Assembly: GCA_944321005.1 (NCBI GenBank)
Contig: CALUJT010000136.1
Coordinates: 1-6,436 of the forward strand
From: an uncultured Atopobiaceae bacterium
GTDB lineage: Bacteria > Actinomycetota > Coriobacteriia > Coriobacteriales > Atopobiaceae
Length of the DNA stretch: 6,436 nt
Reading direction: 5' to 3'
The translations under genes were made by a program, and so were the position numbers. Position 1 is the stretch's first letter; the number at the start of each line of letters is the position of its first letter. A model generated the notes under the pieces. The model saw nothing but the letters and a program-made list of their open reading frames with translations. It had not been told where the DNA came from and searched no databases. Shown here piece after piece: positions 5,960 to 6,436 of this stretch.

Positions 5960-6436
5960 TCAAGGCCTTCCCAACAGCACTACAGTCAGCGCGGAAAGGG
6001 CGATTCCCGGTCCCAGGGGAATTCCGCCAGCGGTAGCACCAAGCCCGTGGATAACACTCTTTTGCCCGGTCAAACGCCGCAAAGCGCACTCAAGTCCACT
6101 CAGGGCGAGCGAGGTCGCGCACGCGCAGGCAACCACCGCGAGGCCCCACGCCGGGCCGGTCCACGCGCCGACGGCCGAGAGCAGCTTGACGTCTCCCCCT
6201 CCCACACCGGGCCTTCCCGTGAGCCGTCGCGATGCGGCGGCGGAGAGCGCCATGACGAGAAGGACCGCGCCCGCCCCGAGCACCGAGGAGGCGACCGGCG
6301 CCGCCCCCTCGCCGCCGAGCCCGCGCAGGAGCGCCGCGACGAGCCCCGACGCGGCGGTCGCGACCGAGCACCCGTTGGGTATCGTCCTGCCCGCCAGGGC
6401 CGTCCGCCCGGCGCCGTACTGCTCCGCCGCCTCCTG
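5960..6436 (-). CDS. A24-family prepilin peptidase, C-terminal part
   Basis: The last 158 codons are present; no start codon is credible inside the window, and the frame stays open to the right edge. Prepilin peptidases are membrane aspartyl proteases that cleave, and often N-methylate, type IV pilin or Flp-type leader sequences. The second catalytic motif is clear: GVGGGDVKLLSAVGAW with Asp82 of the visible part. The region of the first motif is recognisable as GRTIPNG (16-22), but the aspartate normally six residues before IPN is Ala, and none lies in the visible part before it. Hydrophobic segments at about 24-37, 53-69, 90-110 and 137-155 are consistent with several membrane passes, and GGIPLGPGIALSA near the C-terminus is typical of the family. 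It ends with TGA. It is either a divergent active enzyme, a pseudo-enzyme, or a sequence with the aspartate displaced upstream of the window. Confidence 0.82.
   Translation of the reverse strand, partial: QEAAEQYGAGRTALAGRTIPNGCSVATAASGLVAALLRGLGGEGAAPVASSVLGAGAVLLVMALSAAASRRLTGRPGVGGGDVKLLSAVGAWTGPAWGLAVVACACATSLALSGLECALRRLTGQKSVIHGLGATAGGIPLGPGIALSALTVVLLGRP

Noticed and set aside
5880..6371. Alternative minus-strand frames over the prepilin peptidase end
   Set aside because: Low-complexity or featureless translations; the frame ending at 5960 carries the GGGD motif and membrane segments.

Overview
The window looks like chromosomal DNA from a high-GC anaerobic actinobacterium. A member of the Coriobacteriia (Olsenella/Atopobium/Collinsella type) is my best guess. 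That guess rests on the very high GC with strong G/C third-position bias, a methionine synthase whose reactivation domain is a separate protein, and a NuoF/GltD-like redox fusion typical of anaerobes. It is inference, not a database match. All six genes I can support lie on the minus strand, so gene order in transcription runs from high to low coordinates.

Layout, in the direction of transcription. (a) 6436-5960: C-terminal part of an A24-family prepilin peptidase (type IV leader peptidase), cut by the right edge. (b) 5959-5675: a gene-free region of about 285 bp with a possible distal promoter, a 16-bp palindrome and possible alternative RNA stems, ahead of metF. (c) 5674-1562: a methionine/one-carbon cluster. 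It consists of metF (5,10-methylenetetrahydrofolate reductase), then one base later a stand-alone MetH reactivation protein, then after 71 bp a short metH with homocysteine, folate and cobalamin modules but no activation domain. (d) 1561-1197: a gene-free region containing a large nested inverted repeat (1311-1538) built from four copies of a 25-bp unit, and then a promoter with a 9-bp dyad across its spacer and -35. (e) 1196-621: a small acidic lipoprotein of unknown function. (f) 620-458: a leader region. (g) 457-1: the N-terminal part of a NuoF-type 4Fe-4S / GltD-like flavin oxidoreductase, cut by the left edge.

The metF, reactivation and metH genes form one biochemical unit. MetF makes 5-methyl-THF. 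MetH passes the methyl group through cobalamin to homocysteine. The small protein supplies in trans the SAM-binding domain that rescues oxidised cobalamin. The flanking genes have no obvious link to methionine synthesis.

The most unusual item is the four-unit inverted repeat at 1311-1538, which no gene explains. Next are the apparent loss of the first catalytic aspartate in the prepilin peptidase and the dyad over the lipoprotein promoter. I see no clear novel defence or mobile system in this window.
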